Source: Candidatus Poribacteria bacterium (lineage in GTDB: Bacteria; Poribacteria; WGA-4E; WGA-3G). From it: a DNA stretch of 64,000 nucleotides. A program made the translations under genes and the position numbers. The notes under the pieces are model-generated. The model was not told the origin of the DNA. It ran no database searches and saw nothing but the letters and a program-made list of their open reading frames with translations. How positions within the stretch are numbered: the first letter of the stretch is position 1; each line of letters starts with the position of its first letter. Below are positions 8,304 through 17,827 of this stretch, one piece after another. The stretch spans positions 1-64,000 of the forward strand of contig JAPPIG010000097.1 in assembly GCA_028820635.1 (NCBI GenBank), read 5' to 3'.

Positions 8304-11300
8304 ATGATATTTCACAGAGATATTCTTATGTCAGACAAATTTAAACTGGAACTTGCCAGTGCAGTTCGCGAAATAGACTCTAAGAACGCAGCACACTACG
8401 TCTATTATGAAATAGATAACTTGCACAATAGTGAAAACCCCGAAGATGTCCGCAAGCGGTGGATTTGGGAACTTTTGCAGAACGCACATGACGCACGCAG
8501 AACTGATGGTATTACTGTTGAGGTTAGATATAATACCAGAGAAGGTGATCTTGTCTTTTTGCACAACGGACGCGGTTTCAAAGCAAGTGAGATCGTTCAC
8601 CTCATTAAAGCAGGAACGACCAAAGACGAAGATGATCAAGAAACACACGGAAAATTTGGACGAGGTTTTCTAACAACGCATTTGTTGTCGCCAACAGTAA
8701 AGATTGCGGGACAACTCGAAGATAACTCATGGTTCGATTTCACCCTGGAACGTAATAACAAATCAAAAGATACCCTTGCTGAGTCATTGAAACAATCGCT
8801 GGATGCTTTCGAAGAGTCTATATCAGATTACAAACCGGTGATCCCCGATGGCTTCACCACACAATTCATATTCCCGATTTGCGAAGTGGAGGCAGAGAAA
8901 GCTGTCAAGGCAGGAATAGACGTACTGGAGCAATGTGCACCCTACGTAATTGTCTTCAATAGGGAATTCATCAGCATCAATATCAATAAGCCTGAGAAAA
9001 CAAAGTGTTTTAAATTCAATGGCTGTTCAAAATTAGATGAATCTGGGATTCAGCAAGTCACTGTGGCAGAAAACGAAGCAAATATGAAATATCTACTGGC
9101 ACAAAATGAACAACAAAAAACTTCAGTCGCAGTCCAAATTAAATCAAATGGAGACAAGCCGGTATGCTTGTCAGTTGAGAATATTCCAAAGCTATTCTCA
9201 GCTTTTCCTTTAGTAGGAACCAACTTACTCAGCTTTCCTGCCGTTATTAATAATCCTAATTTTCTGTTACCGACAGCCCGAGATACACTGCAATTTGATA
9301 AAAATCGAGACTTTATTGAAGAAGCATGTAATTTACTTATAAAATTGATAAAATACGCTGCGTTTGAATGCTGGAATCATGTCCATCGGTGGACAGAAAT
9401 CCCTTACTCCGATTCCCTACCAGAACAGCTGGGACCGGATTGGGAAGAATGTATAAAAAATCTTATTAACAGAATTTGCCAAACTCCTGCTGTTTATACT
9501 CTGTCTGGTGAGCAAAAATCACCGTTAAAGTCTATACTGCCAGTGACAGAAAAGAAAGAGAATGTCGATGTGCTTTGGGATCTATTGAAAGATTGGCGGG
9601 AATATCAAGGGAAATTACCGAAAAAAGATGAAGCAATAGGTTGGTATAATGGTATTAAAAGTTGGGGTGTTTATGAACACAAGGCATTTGATGGTCAAAA
9701 ACTTGCAGAATGTATTCAAGATTGTTCCAACCTAAATGTTCTTCAGAACATGCTTCAAGAAGGAGTATGTGCTGTAAAGTGGTTAGATTGTTTTTATAAT
9801 TTTCTCAAAATGGACGAATTATTCAATAATGCGATTCATGACTATTCTTTTATTCCTAATCAAGTCGGTGAATTCCGCAAACTGTCTTCCCTAGACCGAG
9901 ATAAAGGTATAGATCCAGAACTTAAGGACATTAGCAAGATTCTTGAGGATGACATCCGAGAGGACCTTTATTACGTCCCTTTGACTTCCTTAGAAGATGT
10001 GGATAATGTGAAAAATTTGGATAACGAAAACATCGTTGGAGATCTCATTGAAAATCTCGAAAACAGAGCGAACGAAAAAGACCAAAGTTACGACAGGTTC
10101 AAGCAAGCGAGTGTCCGCCTCTTTGCTTGGATACTTTGTAAAGGGCATTACACCCGTTTACATGGTTTTCCGGTCTTCGCAAAGAGTGCTGAGACTGATC
10201 CACTTGATATTATCAATCTTCCGCATCCAAAACCAGATGATCCACCCGAAAATGAACGCCCCCTTGCCCCCATTCCAACGTGGAACAATGATCTTCAGGA
10301 TTACCACGAACTCTTTCCAAGAAAGCATATTTTGGCTGACGATTTCTATGATGCTGTAAATGCTGTAACTGAGGAAGATCTATGGCAGATGTTGTGTGAG
10401 AAAAAATTTATTAGAAAGGATGTGATAATCCAGTATACCAGCAATGTATCTTTTGAGGCGTTCCAACCTCGTGTTCCTTTCAAGGAGAAGAAGGTAGTGC
10501 ATGAAGCTGAGAAAGAAATCACTGTAAGCAACATCGCTTTCCTAACCAAAAAAGATATTGGGATCATAGACAAAGTACGCAAAAGTCCAGATCTAGCCCG
10601 CAAATTTTGGCGTTTTTTGACTAAATATGTGGTCGTGCATGATTCTAAGGGGATGGAAATCGTTGAAGATGTGCCCTGCACCTGTGAAAAAACTCACCAC
10701 ATTTATCCATCTGAATGGCTAGAACCTGTGGTGACGAGGAGCTGGATTCCAATTGGTAGAAACAAAGCAGACGTAGTAACAGCAGAGAACCTTGTAAATC
10801 TGTTTATGGATAGCGATTGGGATCCTATTGGACTGAACGAACACGAGTCAATTGACAAACTGTTGAAAGCCATCGACATATCATATCTTGATTTGATTTT
10901 AGCAACTTTTGTAGATAACAATGATCGCAAAGTTGTAGATAGCATAATAACAGAGATGTTGAGAAAGTCTAACGGTAATGTAAACCACCTCAATCAGGCA
11001 ATCAAGTACATTGATGCCGTTACAAGCAATGAACATCTTTCAGAACATGTTGAAGAACTACTAGAAGCAACTGAAGATGAATTGAATCAGGCAAGAGAGA
11101 TCATGAAGCATCTACAGGAGGATAACAAATTATTCTTACAGGAATTTGAAAAGAGCAAAGATAGAACACGCTCAATCAGTGAGAACCGAAGTATTGGGAA
11201 ACTGGTGGAAGAAAGTGTAGAGCAAATCTTAAAAGAAAAGTTACCAGATAAAAAGTTTGATGTGAAACCAGTCCACAAAGGAGCGGACTTTGAAATTGTA

Positions 11301-11717
11301 GAATTAGAGGTCACTCAAGGTAACAAAAAATTATGGATTGAAGTGAAATCCACACGAAACGATGGGGACTCCCAAGAGGTCAAAATAAGTACCTTACAGG
11401 CAAAAAAAGCTGCGAAAGAGAAAGAAAATTTTCTGCTTTGCGTTGTCCCAATACCTGAAAGCACTAAAACCGATATAGAAACCGTCAGGGGAAGTATGCG
11501 GTTCATAGCGAATATCGGTAACGAAGTAGCTTCATTGTGTGATGATCTTGATCGGTTAGAGGAAGTCCGAGTGGACATTACTACCGATACTATCTCTGAT
11601 GTCAGATTAGATGTTGAGAAGAGTAAAGCAGGGATTCTTGTCAAGGAATCTGTATGGATAAATAGCGGGTTCCCACTCGAAAAACTCGTTGAATATTTGA
11701 TGCAAATAACAACATAA
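8304..11717 (+). CDS. GHKL (Sacsin/Hsp90-like) ATPase fused to a DUF3883-like nuclease domain
   Basis: A 1137-residue protein. The N-terminal GHKL ATP site is clear: N-box ELLQNAHDA (56-64), HNGRGF (87-92) in the DxGxG position, and GKFGRGF lid/G2 motif (116-122), as in Sacsin-type histidine-kinase-like ATPases. Some 750 residues of unrecognised sequence follow. The C-terminus has SIGKLVEESVEQIL, KGADFEI (about 992-998) and LWIEVKST (about 1010-1017), then ISTLQAKKA. This is a PD-(D/E)xK-like D...ExK layout matching DUF3883 ('protein NO VEIN C-terminal') domains. Such proteins occur in bacterial defence islands. The ATG at 8328 is a possible alternative start. It lies 256 nt after the methyltransferases, same strand. 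Probable role: ATP-dependent sensing or remodelling coupled to nucleic-acid cleavage (inference). Confidence 0.85.
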   Translation: MIFHRDILMSDKFKLELASAVREIDSKNAAHYVYYEIDNLHNSENPEDVRKRWIWELLQNAHDARRTDGITVEVRYNTREGDLVFLHNGRGFKASEIVHLIKAGTTKDEDDQETHGKFGRGFLTTHLLSPTVKIAGQLEDNSWFDFTLERNNKSKDTLAESLKQSLDAFEESISDYKPVIPDGFTTQFIFPICEVEAEKAVKAGIDVLEQCAPYVIVFNREFISININKPEKTKCFKFNGCSKLDESGIQQVTVAENEANMKYLLAQNEQQKTSVAVQIKSNGDKPVCLSVENIPKLFSAFPLVGTNLLSFPAVINNPNFLLPTARDTLQFDKNRDFIEEACNLLIKLIKYAAFECWNHVHRWTEIPYSDSLPEQLGPDWEECIKNLINRICQTPAVYTLSGEQKSPLKSILPVTEKKENVDVLWDLLKDWREYQGKLPKKDEAIGWYNGIKSWGVYEHKAFDGQKLAECIQDCSNLNVLQNMLQEGVCAVKWLDCFYNFLKMDELFNNAIHDYSFIPNQVGEFRKLSSLDRDKGIDPELKDISKILEDDIREDLYYVPLTSLEDVDNVKNLDNENIVGDLIENLENRANEKDQSYDRFKQASVRLFAWILCKGHYTRLHGFPVFAKSAETDPLDIINLPHPKPDDPPENERPLAPIPTWNNDLQDYHELFPRKHILADDFYDAVNAVTEEDLWQMLCEKKFIRKDVIIQYTSNVSFEAFQPRVPFKEKKVVHEAEKEITVSNIAFLTKKDIGIIDKVRKSPDLARKFWRFLTKYVVVHDSKGMEIVEDVPCTCEKTHHIYPSEWLEPVVTRSWIPIGRNKADVVTAENLVNLFMDSDWDPIGLNEHESIDKLLKAIDISYLDLILATFVDNNDRKVVDSIITEMLRKSNGNVNHLNQAIKYIDAVTSNEHLSEHVEELLEATEDELNQAREIMKHLQEDNKLFLQEFEKSKDRTRSISENRSIGKLVEESVEQILKEKLPDKKFDVKPVHKGADFEIVELEVTQGNKKLWIEVKSTRNDGDSQEVKISTLQAKKAAKEKENFLLCVVPIPESTKTDIETVRGSMRFIANIGNEVASLCDDLDRLEEVRVDITTDTISDVRLDVEKSKAGILVKESVWINSGFPLEKLVEYLMQITT

Positions 11718-11775
11718 CCACATAAGGAATCTTGCCATCCATATTAAGTGAGTATGTGATATTTAGAAACCTACA

Positions 11776-12012
11776 CTATGGTGGTAGTACTTTTCTTTTA
11801 TTTAAAATGTCATTTATATCCCGCACTATATCATCTTGATTATCTGTTTCAGTTACTATTAATAATTTAACACTATGATTTTTGGCAAGTGTTGCTTTTC
11901 TCTTATCACGTCCAACTGTTTTGTGAAATGCTTCTTTTCCACCAAAAAACTCAACAGGCTCAAAATGCTGCCTACCATGATATTCTACGGCAATTTCCCA
12001 AGCATACAGGCA
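11776..12012 (-). pseudogene. N-terminally truncated PD-(D/E)xK/Vsr-like endonuclease fragment
   Basis: The frame reads WEIAVEYHGRQHFEPVEFFG, then a GRDKRK segment, KLLIVTE and a C-terminal helix. This resembles the conserved tail of Vsr-like and zinc-finger-linked restriction-fold nucleases, where E in AVEYxGxQHF and a later RDxxK are typical. Upstream in the same frame the sequence loses protein character, so the N-terminal half is missing. It is convergent with the GHKL ATPase gene. Not likely functional. Confidence 0.6.
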
Positions 12013-12230
12013 CAGATGCGTGTTGCTCTTGTGGTTTTGCCGTAGCTTGCCGGATGCTATGCCATATAGCGCAAGCGTAAAACACATAGCCCACTAACAC
12101 CAAGCCATGCAGCAAATCCACCTACCGTTTGCTCTAACGATGCCCTTTTTACTTGCTTAATTGTACTGAATACAGCAGATGTTTCGTATAAGTATAAAAC
12201 TTGATTTGTAGCACTTTAGGAGAGATAAAG

Positions 12231-12899
12231 ATGTGCGGTCGTTTTACGGCGATACAGTTATCGTTATTCGGGGACGATATTGGCATACCGGGTAATATTC
12301 CGCCCCGTTACAATATTGCCCCAACCCAGGATGTTGCGGTGATTACGAATACGCTGGCAAATGGTAGTAGAAAGGTTGAATTTCAGCGGTGGGGACTAAT
12401 TCCGTCTTGGGCGGATGACCCGAAAATCGGCAGTCGCATGATAAATGCGCGTTCAGAAACTTTGAGTGAAAAACCGTCGTTCCGAAATGCTTATAAGCGG
12501 CGGCGATGTCTTGTTTTGGCGGATGGCTATTATGAGTGGGTAGTTGTGGAAGGACAGCCAACGAAACAACCTGTCTATATCCGCTTCAAATCACAAAGTC
12601 CGTTTGCATTTGCAGGGTTGTGGGAGGAGTGGTTTAACAAAGACATTGACGAGTCAATCCGATCCTGCACGATAATTACCTGTCCACCGAATTCTATGTT
12701 GGAAAGGATTCATCACAGGATGCCAGTTATTTTACCAGCGGACACTCATGAACAGTGGCTTGACCCTAAAGAACAGAAACCAGAGACACTGCAACAGCTG
12801 CTGCAGCCGTATACAGGAGACGAGATGGAGGCATACGCAGTATCAACGTTCGTAAATAGTCCCAGAAATGATTCGCCAGAATGCATAGCACCTCAGTAA
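12231..12899 (+). CDS. SRAP-domain DNA-protein crosslink peptidase (YedK/HMCES family)
   Basis: A 222-residue protein starting MCGRF, where Cys2 becomes the N-terminal catalytic nucleophile after Met removal and forms a thiazolidine link to abasic sites in single-stranded DNA. Other family marks are PRYNIAPTQ, RWGLIPSW, INARSET, GYYEW and HHRMPVIL (the catalytic His). Length is typical of full SRAP proteins. The ATG at 12231 follows AGGAG by 8 nt and is fixed by the need for Cys2; an upstream in-frame ATG at 12201 would destroy the active site. A strong intrinsic terminator follows at 12939. Role: shielding abasic sites during replication, often SOS-associated. It is a single-gene transcript. 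Confidence 0.95.
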   Translation: MCGRFTAIQLSLFGDDIGIPGNIPPRYNIAPTQDVAVITNTLANGSRKVEFQRWGLIPSWADDPKIGSRMINARSETLSEKPSFRNAYKRRRCLVLADGYYEWVVVEGQPTKQPVYIRFKSQSPFAFAGLWEEWFNKDIDESIRSCTIITCPPNSMLERIHHRMPVILPADTHEQWLDPKEQKPETLQQLLQPYTGDEMEAYAVSTFVNSPRNDSPECIAPQ

Positions 12900-12938
12900 A
12901 AACGTGCCGGTTTTAGCGCGTCATTATGCACTTTTATT

Positions 12939-12972
12939 GGGCTGGAGTTATTCTCCAGCCCTTTTGTTTTTT
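12939..12972 (+). terminator. Rho-independent terminator after the SRAP gene
   Basis: A perfect 9-bp stem GGGCTGGAG / CTCCAGCCC with 5-nt loop TTATT, followed by TTTTGTTTTTT. Confidence 0.95.
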
Positions 12973-13093
12973 AACAACTTTCCGAACACCTCGTATAATT
13001 TTTAACGTTAAGTAAATTTTTTTGTTGCATAAAAAGTTTAACATTCGTTATAATAATCTTCCTATTAAACGGAAATCGGAGCGTGGTTTTGTA

Positions 13094-13324
13094 ATGTCTA
13101 TTGATAGAAAAACATTTTATGAAAAAGTTGAGATAGCGAAAGAACGGATCATAAACCTAAACGGCAAGCAGAAACGTTGTGATCGTAATTGGTGGTGTTT
13201 ACTCTCTGAAAAAGTGTTCTCCATTAGCAGATATGTGAATAGAAACGATCCAGATTTATCCAAAGTGTTGATAGAAGTCGTCGCTTGGATAGAGTTATGG
13301 GTCTGTTCAAAGGATTCATTTTAG
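13094..13324 (+). CDS. Small hypothetical protein upstream of the dnaE cluster
   Basis: A 76-residue protein, MSIDRKTFYEKVEIAKERII..., helical, with CDRNWWCLLSEKVFSISRYV and an acidic/hydrophobic tail. The ATG at 13094 gives the more natural start; an in-frame ATG at 13022 adds a basic, low-quality leader. The pattern of paired helices faintly recalls MazG-like or phage helper proteins, but no motif is decisive. It lies 13 nt before the next gene and probably shares its transcript. Confidence 0.5.
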   Translation: MSIDRKTFYEKVEIAKERIINLNGKQKRCDRNWWCLLSEKVFSISRYVNRNDPDLSKVLIEVVAWIELWVCSKDSF

Positions 13325-13336
13325 TAAGGGGTTAGC

Positions 13337-13945
13337 ATGATACAACTCGTAAAATGTCCACGGTGTTTACGAAAAGTCTATCCGGGAACCCGTAACGGCA
13401 AACCGTTCGTCTATGATTATATCGTTAATCAAGACGGAGAGATCACTTCTTGGCTGCCGCATAGTGAAACGTGTCCCTGGAGTCCGCTCCGAGACCCATT
13501 GGCTAACGAGCAGATGAACATCAGAGACTATGCGGATGTGCTTGACGAGATTCAGATGATCTGGAAGCTTGATTGTGCTGTGCTTGAACCGCTCCCACCG
13601 ATTGATTGGGAGGATGTTGACATATATGATGAACAGCCACCCCTCCGACATCTAAATCCGATTACCAACCAGCTTATAAAACTGGGGGGTCCGTATCCGA
13701 AAGGGAATCGTGCGGAACTTGCCAACTATTTTATCGGGACAGTTGTAAACAGCGCGAAAAAGACTGTCGTCGCGCTCATTGTAACGGACACGCTTTTTGA
13801 CAAAGTGCATGATTTTCTCTATCAATACGATAGTCGTAGCCGTGATAAGAGACAGTTAAAGCAGGTTGTTGTGGCAAGATACCGGCTTATATTAGATAGC
13901 ACTGTTCCAACCGAACGAAACGGGAAATATCATCGTGGCATCTGA
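13337..13945 (+). CDS. Hypothetical protein with N-terminal zinc knuckle
   Basis: A 202-residue protein that begins MIQLVKCPRCLRKVY; CPRC at residues 8-11 plus a later Cys-Pro-Trp suggests a partial zinc-ribbon. The middle is acidic and proline-rich, and the C-terminal third (YFIGTVVNSAKKTVVALIV...) looks like an alpha/beta domain ending in a basic helix. It overlaps the next gene by 11 nt. Order in the run is small helical protein, this gene, a 75-residue protein, dnaE, so a replication-linked function is possible. Not recognised as a known family. Confidence 0.6.
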   Translation: MIQLVKCPRCLRKVYPGTRNGKPFVYDYIVNQDGEITSWLPHSETCPWSPLRDPLANEQMNIRDYADVLDEIQMIWKLDCAVLEPLPPIDWEDVDIYDEQPPLRHLNPITNQLIKLGGPYPKGNRAELANYFIGTVVNSAKKTVVALIVTDTLFDKVHDFLYQYDSRSRDKRQLKQVVVARYRLILDSTVPTERNGKYHRGI

Positions 13946-14162
13946 TAACACCAATATGATTTCAGATCATCATTTCAACGCGCTTGGGCGTGCGAATCGG
14001 TTACTTGTTCAAAACTGGAATGTGCTTTCAAAGCTGCGTGCGAATGGCGGGTTAGGAGATGTGAGTCGTCTGATAGAAGCAGAGATGGCATACTTCCGGT
14101 CACTCCAACTTGTATGGGACACTGCGGCACATTGTATAAATGCCGAGCAGGAAGGAGAATAA
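13935..14162 (+). CDS. Small helical hypothetical protein coupled to dnaE
   Basis: A 75-residue protein with GTG start overlapping the end of the previous gene; its stop codon abuts the dnaE ATG. It is predicted to be all-helical (RANRLLVQNWNVLSKLRANG, RLIEAEMAYFRSLQLVWD). Its last codons contain the GGAAGGAGAAT ribosome binding site of dnaE, so translation of the two is linked. Possibly a DnaE accessory; no family recognised. Confidence 0.55.
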   Translation: MASDNTNMISDHHFNALGRANRLLVQNWNVLSKLRANGGLGDVSRLIEAEMAYFRSLQLVWDTAAHCINAEQEGE

Positions 14163-17100
14163 ATGTCTGGGGAATTTGTTCATTTACACAATCATAGTGA
14201 ATATAGTATGCTTGATAGTTCCTGCCGGGTATCTGACATTGTTCAGTGGGCGGTAGAAAATAACGCGCCAGCAGTTGCGCTCACGGATCACGGCAACATG
14301 TTCGGCGTCTGGGAGTTTTATACCACCGCACAAAAGGCAGGTGTGAATCCGATTGTCGGCTGTGAGGTGTATGTTGCACCTGATGCTCGCAGAAAATACG
14401 GTAAACACCGAAGTAGTCCATACCATCTCACGCTTTTATCAGAAAACGCGACTGGCTACAAGAACCTAATGAAACTGGTTTCACTCGGCTATACAGAAGG
14501 TCTTGGTGACAAACCGTGTATTGACATGGAACTCTTGCGTGAATATCGCGAAGGGATTATCGCGTTGACGGGGTGCATTGACGGGCAAGTGCCGCATCTT
14601 TTTGCCGCAAATAGGCGAGCCGAAGCGATCCAGTGCTTCAAAACGCTAATAGATATAATGGGTGCGCGGCATCTATATGTTGAAATACAAAACCATTATA
14701 TTGCCAAAGAATTAAAAGCGTATCCGCACATGGTAGCATTAGCGAAAGAATATGAGATCCCTATCGTAGGCACTAACAATTGTCATTATCTTCGCAAAAC
14801 CGATCACCGTATTCACGATGTGCTGCTCTGTATCCAAAACAAAACCACTGTCAAAGACCCGCATCGGTTGCGGTATACGCCTCACTACTACTTTAAGAGT
14901 GCCAATGCCATGCGTGAAGCACTCAAGGATTATCCGCCTGAAGCCATCAGCAACACGGTTGAAGTAGCAAAGCGATGTCAACTCAAATTAGATTACGGTA
15001 AATATGTCCTGCCGAAATACGATGCACCAGCCGGACACACAAACGACAGTTATCTAAAAGAACTGTGTTATCAAGGCTTGCGTGAGAAAATGGGAGATGA
15101 TCTACCTTCTGAGGTTAGACGCCAGTTGAATTACGAGTTGGAAATCATTCGGAAGACCGGTTATGCCGGCTATTTTCTGATTGTGTGGGATTATGTCAAC
15201 TACGCCCATCAGCAAGGGTATCCGCTTGCTGCGCGCGGTTCTGCTGCCAGTAGTCTTGCGCTTTATGCGCTCGGTGTGATTACCTTTAACCCGATGGAAT
15301 ACGGTTGCATGTTCGAAAGGTTTTTGAATCTTGAAAGGGTGAGTCCGCCTGACATTGATATAGATTTCTCGGATCGTGCGCGTGACCATGTCATAGACTA
15401 TATTATCAAAAAATACGGACATGACTCCGTGGGCAAAGTCGCGACCTTTTCAACGTTAGGTCCCAGGGCAGCGATCACGGATGTCGCGCGTGCGTTGGGT
15501 ATCCCGCTTGACAACGCGAAAAAAGTGACATGGTTGTTACCATACACGTCGGCTATTTCGTTTGACGATATATTAACACAGTCCCCAGAAGTGAAGGAGC
15601 TCGCGACACTTTCAGAATATCGGGAATTGATAGAAATAAGCAGCGTCCTTGTCGGCTTGAAAAGGCATGTGTCGTGTCATGCGTCTGCGGTCGTTGTTAC
15701 CAGTGGCCCGATTTCCGATTATGTGCCGCTATTCAAAAAAAATGGCCAGGTCGCAACACAGTTTGAAGGTGCAACAGTTGAAGATGTCGGTATCATCAAG
15801 TTTGATATTTTAGGGTTACGAAGCCTTACGAAAACACATGATAGTTTGCAGATGATAAAACAGAACCGTGCGAAAGATATTCGTTTAGAAGATATACCCT
15901 TTGACGATGAAAAAACCTTTTCACTCGTCAGCGAAGGCTTGGTTCAAGGACTATTTCAATTGGAAACATCGCCGGGCATGTATAATGTTGTGAGGCAGCT
16001 GAAAGCAGAAAACTTCGAAGATTTTTCAGCGATTGCTGCGCTGTATCGTCCGGGCCCATTGGAAAGTGGCACGACGCGTCAGTTCATTGCACGGAAAAAC
16101 GGCTTACAAAAGGTGGAATATGTGCATCCGCTGCTCAAAAATGCGCTCAAAAATACTTATGGGCTTTGTGTTTATCAAGAACAGGTGATGCAGATTGCGC
16201 GTGATATGGCGGGTTTTTCCCTGGGTGAGGCGGACGTGCTCAGACGGGCGATGGGCAAAGTAAATGAGGGGTTACTGAAAACGCAGCGCCATAAATTTGT
16301 TGCTGGGGCTCGTCAAAAAGGCATCTCGGCAAACGATGCTGAAAAAGTATTTGACCTGTTAGAACCGTTTGGCGGGTATGCCTTTAACAAATCTCATTCC
16401 ATTGCGTTTGCAATTGTCACATACCGGATGGCGTATTTGAAAACGCACTATCCGCATGAGTTCATGGCTTCTATTATGACAAGCGAGTGTGACGACACTT
16501 CCAAAATCATCGCATACCGCAAGGAGTGCCAAAAACTTGAGGCATATTTGGGTGTATCCATCAATCTACTGCCACCGGATATAAATAGCAGCAATAAGTA
16601 TTTTTCGGTGGACGGGGATGCTATTCATTGTGGTCTTATCATTATCAAACATGTTGGGGATCGGGCAATAGAGGTTATTTTAACCGCTCGCGAGCAGGGG
16701 GGTCCTTTTCGGTCTCTGCAAGATTTTTGTGAACGTGTAGATACACGGGTCGTCAATAAACGGACAATTGAGAGCCTTATTCTCTGCGGTGCGTTTGATT
16801 CAATTGAAAAATACCGAGCACCGCTTATCGCGAATTTAGAAAAAATCATGAAACTTGGAAAACTTGTGAAATCGGAACGTGACCGCGGGCAATTGCCGCT
16901 ATTCCCATTTGATGTCCGCATCCCACTTTCACGAACACCGGAATATGAACCTTTCGCGCTGTTTGCGATGGAAAAAGCATCGCTCGGCTTTTATGTTTCT
17001 GGGCATCCAGTTGAAGCATATCACGATATTATCCAAAAACACGCAACCGCGGACACCGAAACACTATTCAACTTTCACAATGATGCCGAAGTCTGTATTG

Positions 17101-17435
17101 TCGGCATGTTAACCCGTATTAAGAAAATGATCACGCCAAAAGGTGATACATTGGCACTGCTTGCGTTAGAGGACACAAAAGGGGTGGTTCGGGTTGATGT
17201 ATTACCAAGCCTGTATAGAAGGGTGAGCGCGCTTTCTGAAGGGAAGATTGTTTGGATTAAGGGCACTGTCAAAAATAGTACGAATGGGAACTACCAAGCT
17301 TCAAGCAAACGATCAGAAATGGAAAAGCCGGTTATACAAGCAGCTGAGGTAATGGATATAGCCGCATTTCTTGATCGGCGGCAGGCTTTGTCAGCTGATT
17401 TGCGCGAATCGGTACCATGGGAGGGCACGGTATAA
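14163..17435 (+). CDS. dnaE: DNA polymerase III alpha subunit (DnaE1 type)
   Basis: 1090 residues. The N-terminal PHP domain starts HLHNHSEYSMLD with TDHGNMFG. Palm catalytic acids are in PDIDIDF (396-402), D399 and D401, almost the same positions as E. coli D401/D403. AARGSAASSL and the fingers follow. QLPLF at 910-914 is a good sliding-clamp-binding pentapeptide, near the internal clamp motif of E. coli DnaE. An OB-fold at about 965-1060 (CIVGMLTRIKK...) follows, and the protein ends soon after, without most of the C-terminal tau-binding extension. The HxH and D/E pattern of the PHP domain looks intact. The upstream small genes are translationally linked. It is either a second replicase on the element or the host's main copy; no imuA/imuB is present, arguing against a mutagenesis cassette. 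Confidence 0.95.
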   Translation: MSGEFVHLHNHSEYSMLDSSCRVSDIVQWAVENNAPAVALTDHGNMFGVWEFYTTAQKAGVNPIVGCEVYVAPDARRKYGKHRSSPYHLTLLSENATGYKNLMKLVSLGYTEGLGDKPCIDMELLREYREGIIALTGCIDGQVPHLFAANRRAEAIQCFKTLIDIMGARHLYVEIQNHYIAKELKAYPHMVALAKEYEIPIVGTNNCHYLRKTDHRIHDVLLCIQNKTTVKDPHRLRYTPHYYFKSANAMREALKDYPPEAISNTVEVAKRCQLKLDYGKYVLPKYDAPAGHTNDSYLKELCYQGLREKMGDDLPSEVRRQLNYELEIIRKTGYAGYFLIVWDYVNYAHQQGYPLAARGSAASSLALYALGVITFNPMEYGCMFERFLNLERVSPPDIDIDFSDRARDHVIDYIIKKYGHDSVGKVATFSTLGPRAAITDVARALGIPLDNAKKVTWLLPYTSAISFDDILTQSPEVKELATLSEYRELIEISSVLVGLKRHVSCHASAVVVTSGPISDYVPLFKKNGQVATQFEGATVEDVGIIKFDILGLRSLTKTHDSLQMIKQNRAKDIRLEDIPFDDEKTFSLVSEGLVQGLFQLETSPGMYNVVRQLKAENFEDFSAIAALYRPGPLESGTTRQFIARKNGLQKVEYVHPLLKNALKNTYGLCVYQEQVMQIARDMAGFSLGEADVLRRAMGKVNEGLLKTQRHKFVAGARQKGISANDAEKVFDLLEPFGGYAFNKSHSIAFAIVTYRMAYLKTHYPHEFMASIMTSECDDTSKIIAYRKECQKLEAYLGVSINLLPPDINSSNKYFSVDGDAIHCGLIIIKHVGDRAIEVILTAREQGGPFRSLQDFCERVDTRVVNKRTIESLILCGAFDSIEKYRAPLIANLEKIMKLGKLVKSERDRGQLPLFPFDVRIPLSRTPEYEPFALFAMEKASLGFYVSGHPVEAYHDIIQKHATADTETLFNFHNDAEVCIVGMLTRIKKMITPKGDTLALLALEDTKGVVRVDVLPSLYRRVSALSEGKIVWIKGTVKNSTNGNYQASSKRSEMEKPVIQAAEVMDIAAFLDRRQALSADLRESVPWEGTV

Positions 17436-17519
17436 TGCAAGGGCGGCAGTTGTGCGTTTGCATGTGTACTTGTTGACTTTCAAATCAAACGGTAAATACA
17501 CGATAGGAAAGCTCGAAGT

Positions 17520-17651
17520 TTTTTGACAGCTTTTCTCATTGGAAACACTAAAAAGAGTTTGTCCTGCCACCAGTTAGCACGCGATTTAGACTTGAATCAA
17601 AAGACGTCTTGGTATAAGATGATACGTATACGGCTGAAATGGCGAAAAAGG
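17520..17651 (+). pseudogene. IS1595-family transposase fragment
   Basis: A 44-codon segment reads FLTAFLIGNTKKSLSCHQLA followed by RDLDLNQKTSWYKMIRIR. This matches the conserved region of IS1595/ISXO2-type transposases (hydrophobic helix, N-x-KK-x-S-S/C-x-Q-L-A-R-x-L, QKTAW-x-x-x-x-R-IR). No DDE part and no inverted repeats are seen. It is a scar of an old insertion between dnaE and the next gene. Confidence 0.7.
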
Positions 17652-17827
17652 ATGGTGCACTACCTATCGGCGCCAGACCTCGCAAGCCAATAAGCTTGCA
17701 GATAGAGAAAATAATCCAATACCTAATGTTTACAACTGAACGACCTGCGTGAAGATGTAAAATTCACGCAGCAGACTCCTGGTCTTGCGGGACCCTAAAC
17801 CCCTACACCAACCAGAAGAGGTATTTT

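Noticed and set aside
5188-11717. Operon as DISARM, BREX or Dnd
   Set aside because: No helicase, PglZ, DrmA/DrmB, BrxC/L or Dnd sulfur-transfer genes. The methyltransferases and GHKL-DUF3883 protein alone do not define those systems.
14163-17435. DnaE as DnaE2/ImuC mutagenesis polymerase
   Set aside because: It has the DnaE1-type layout with PHP motifs, and no imuA/imuB genes are adjacent.
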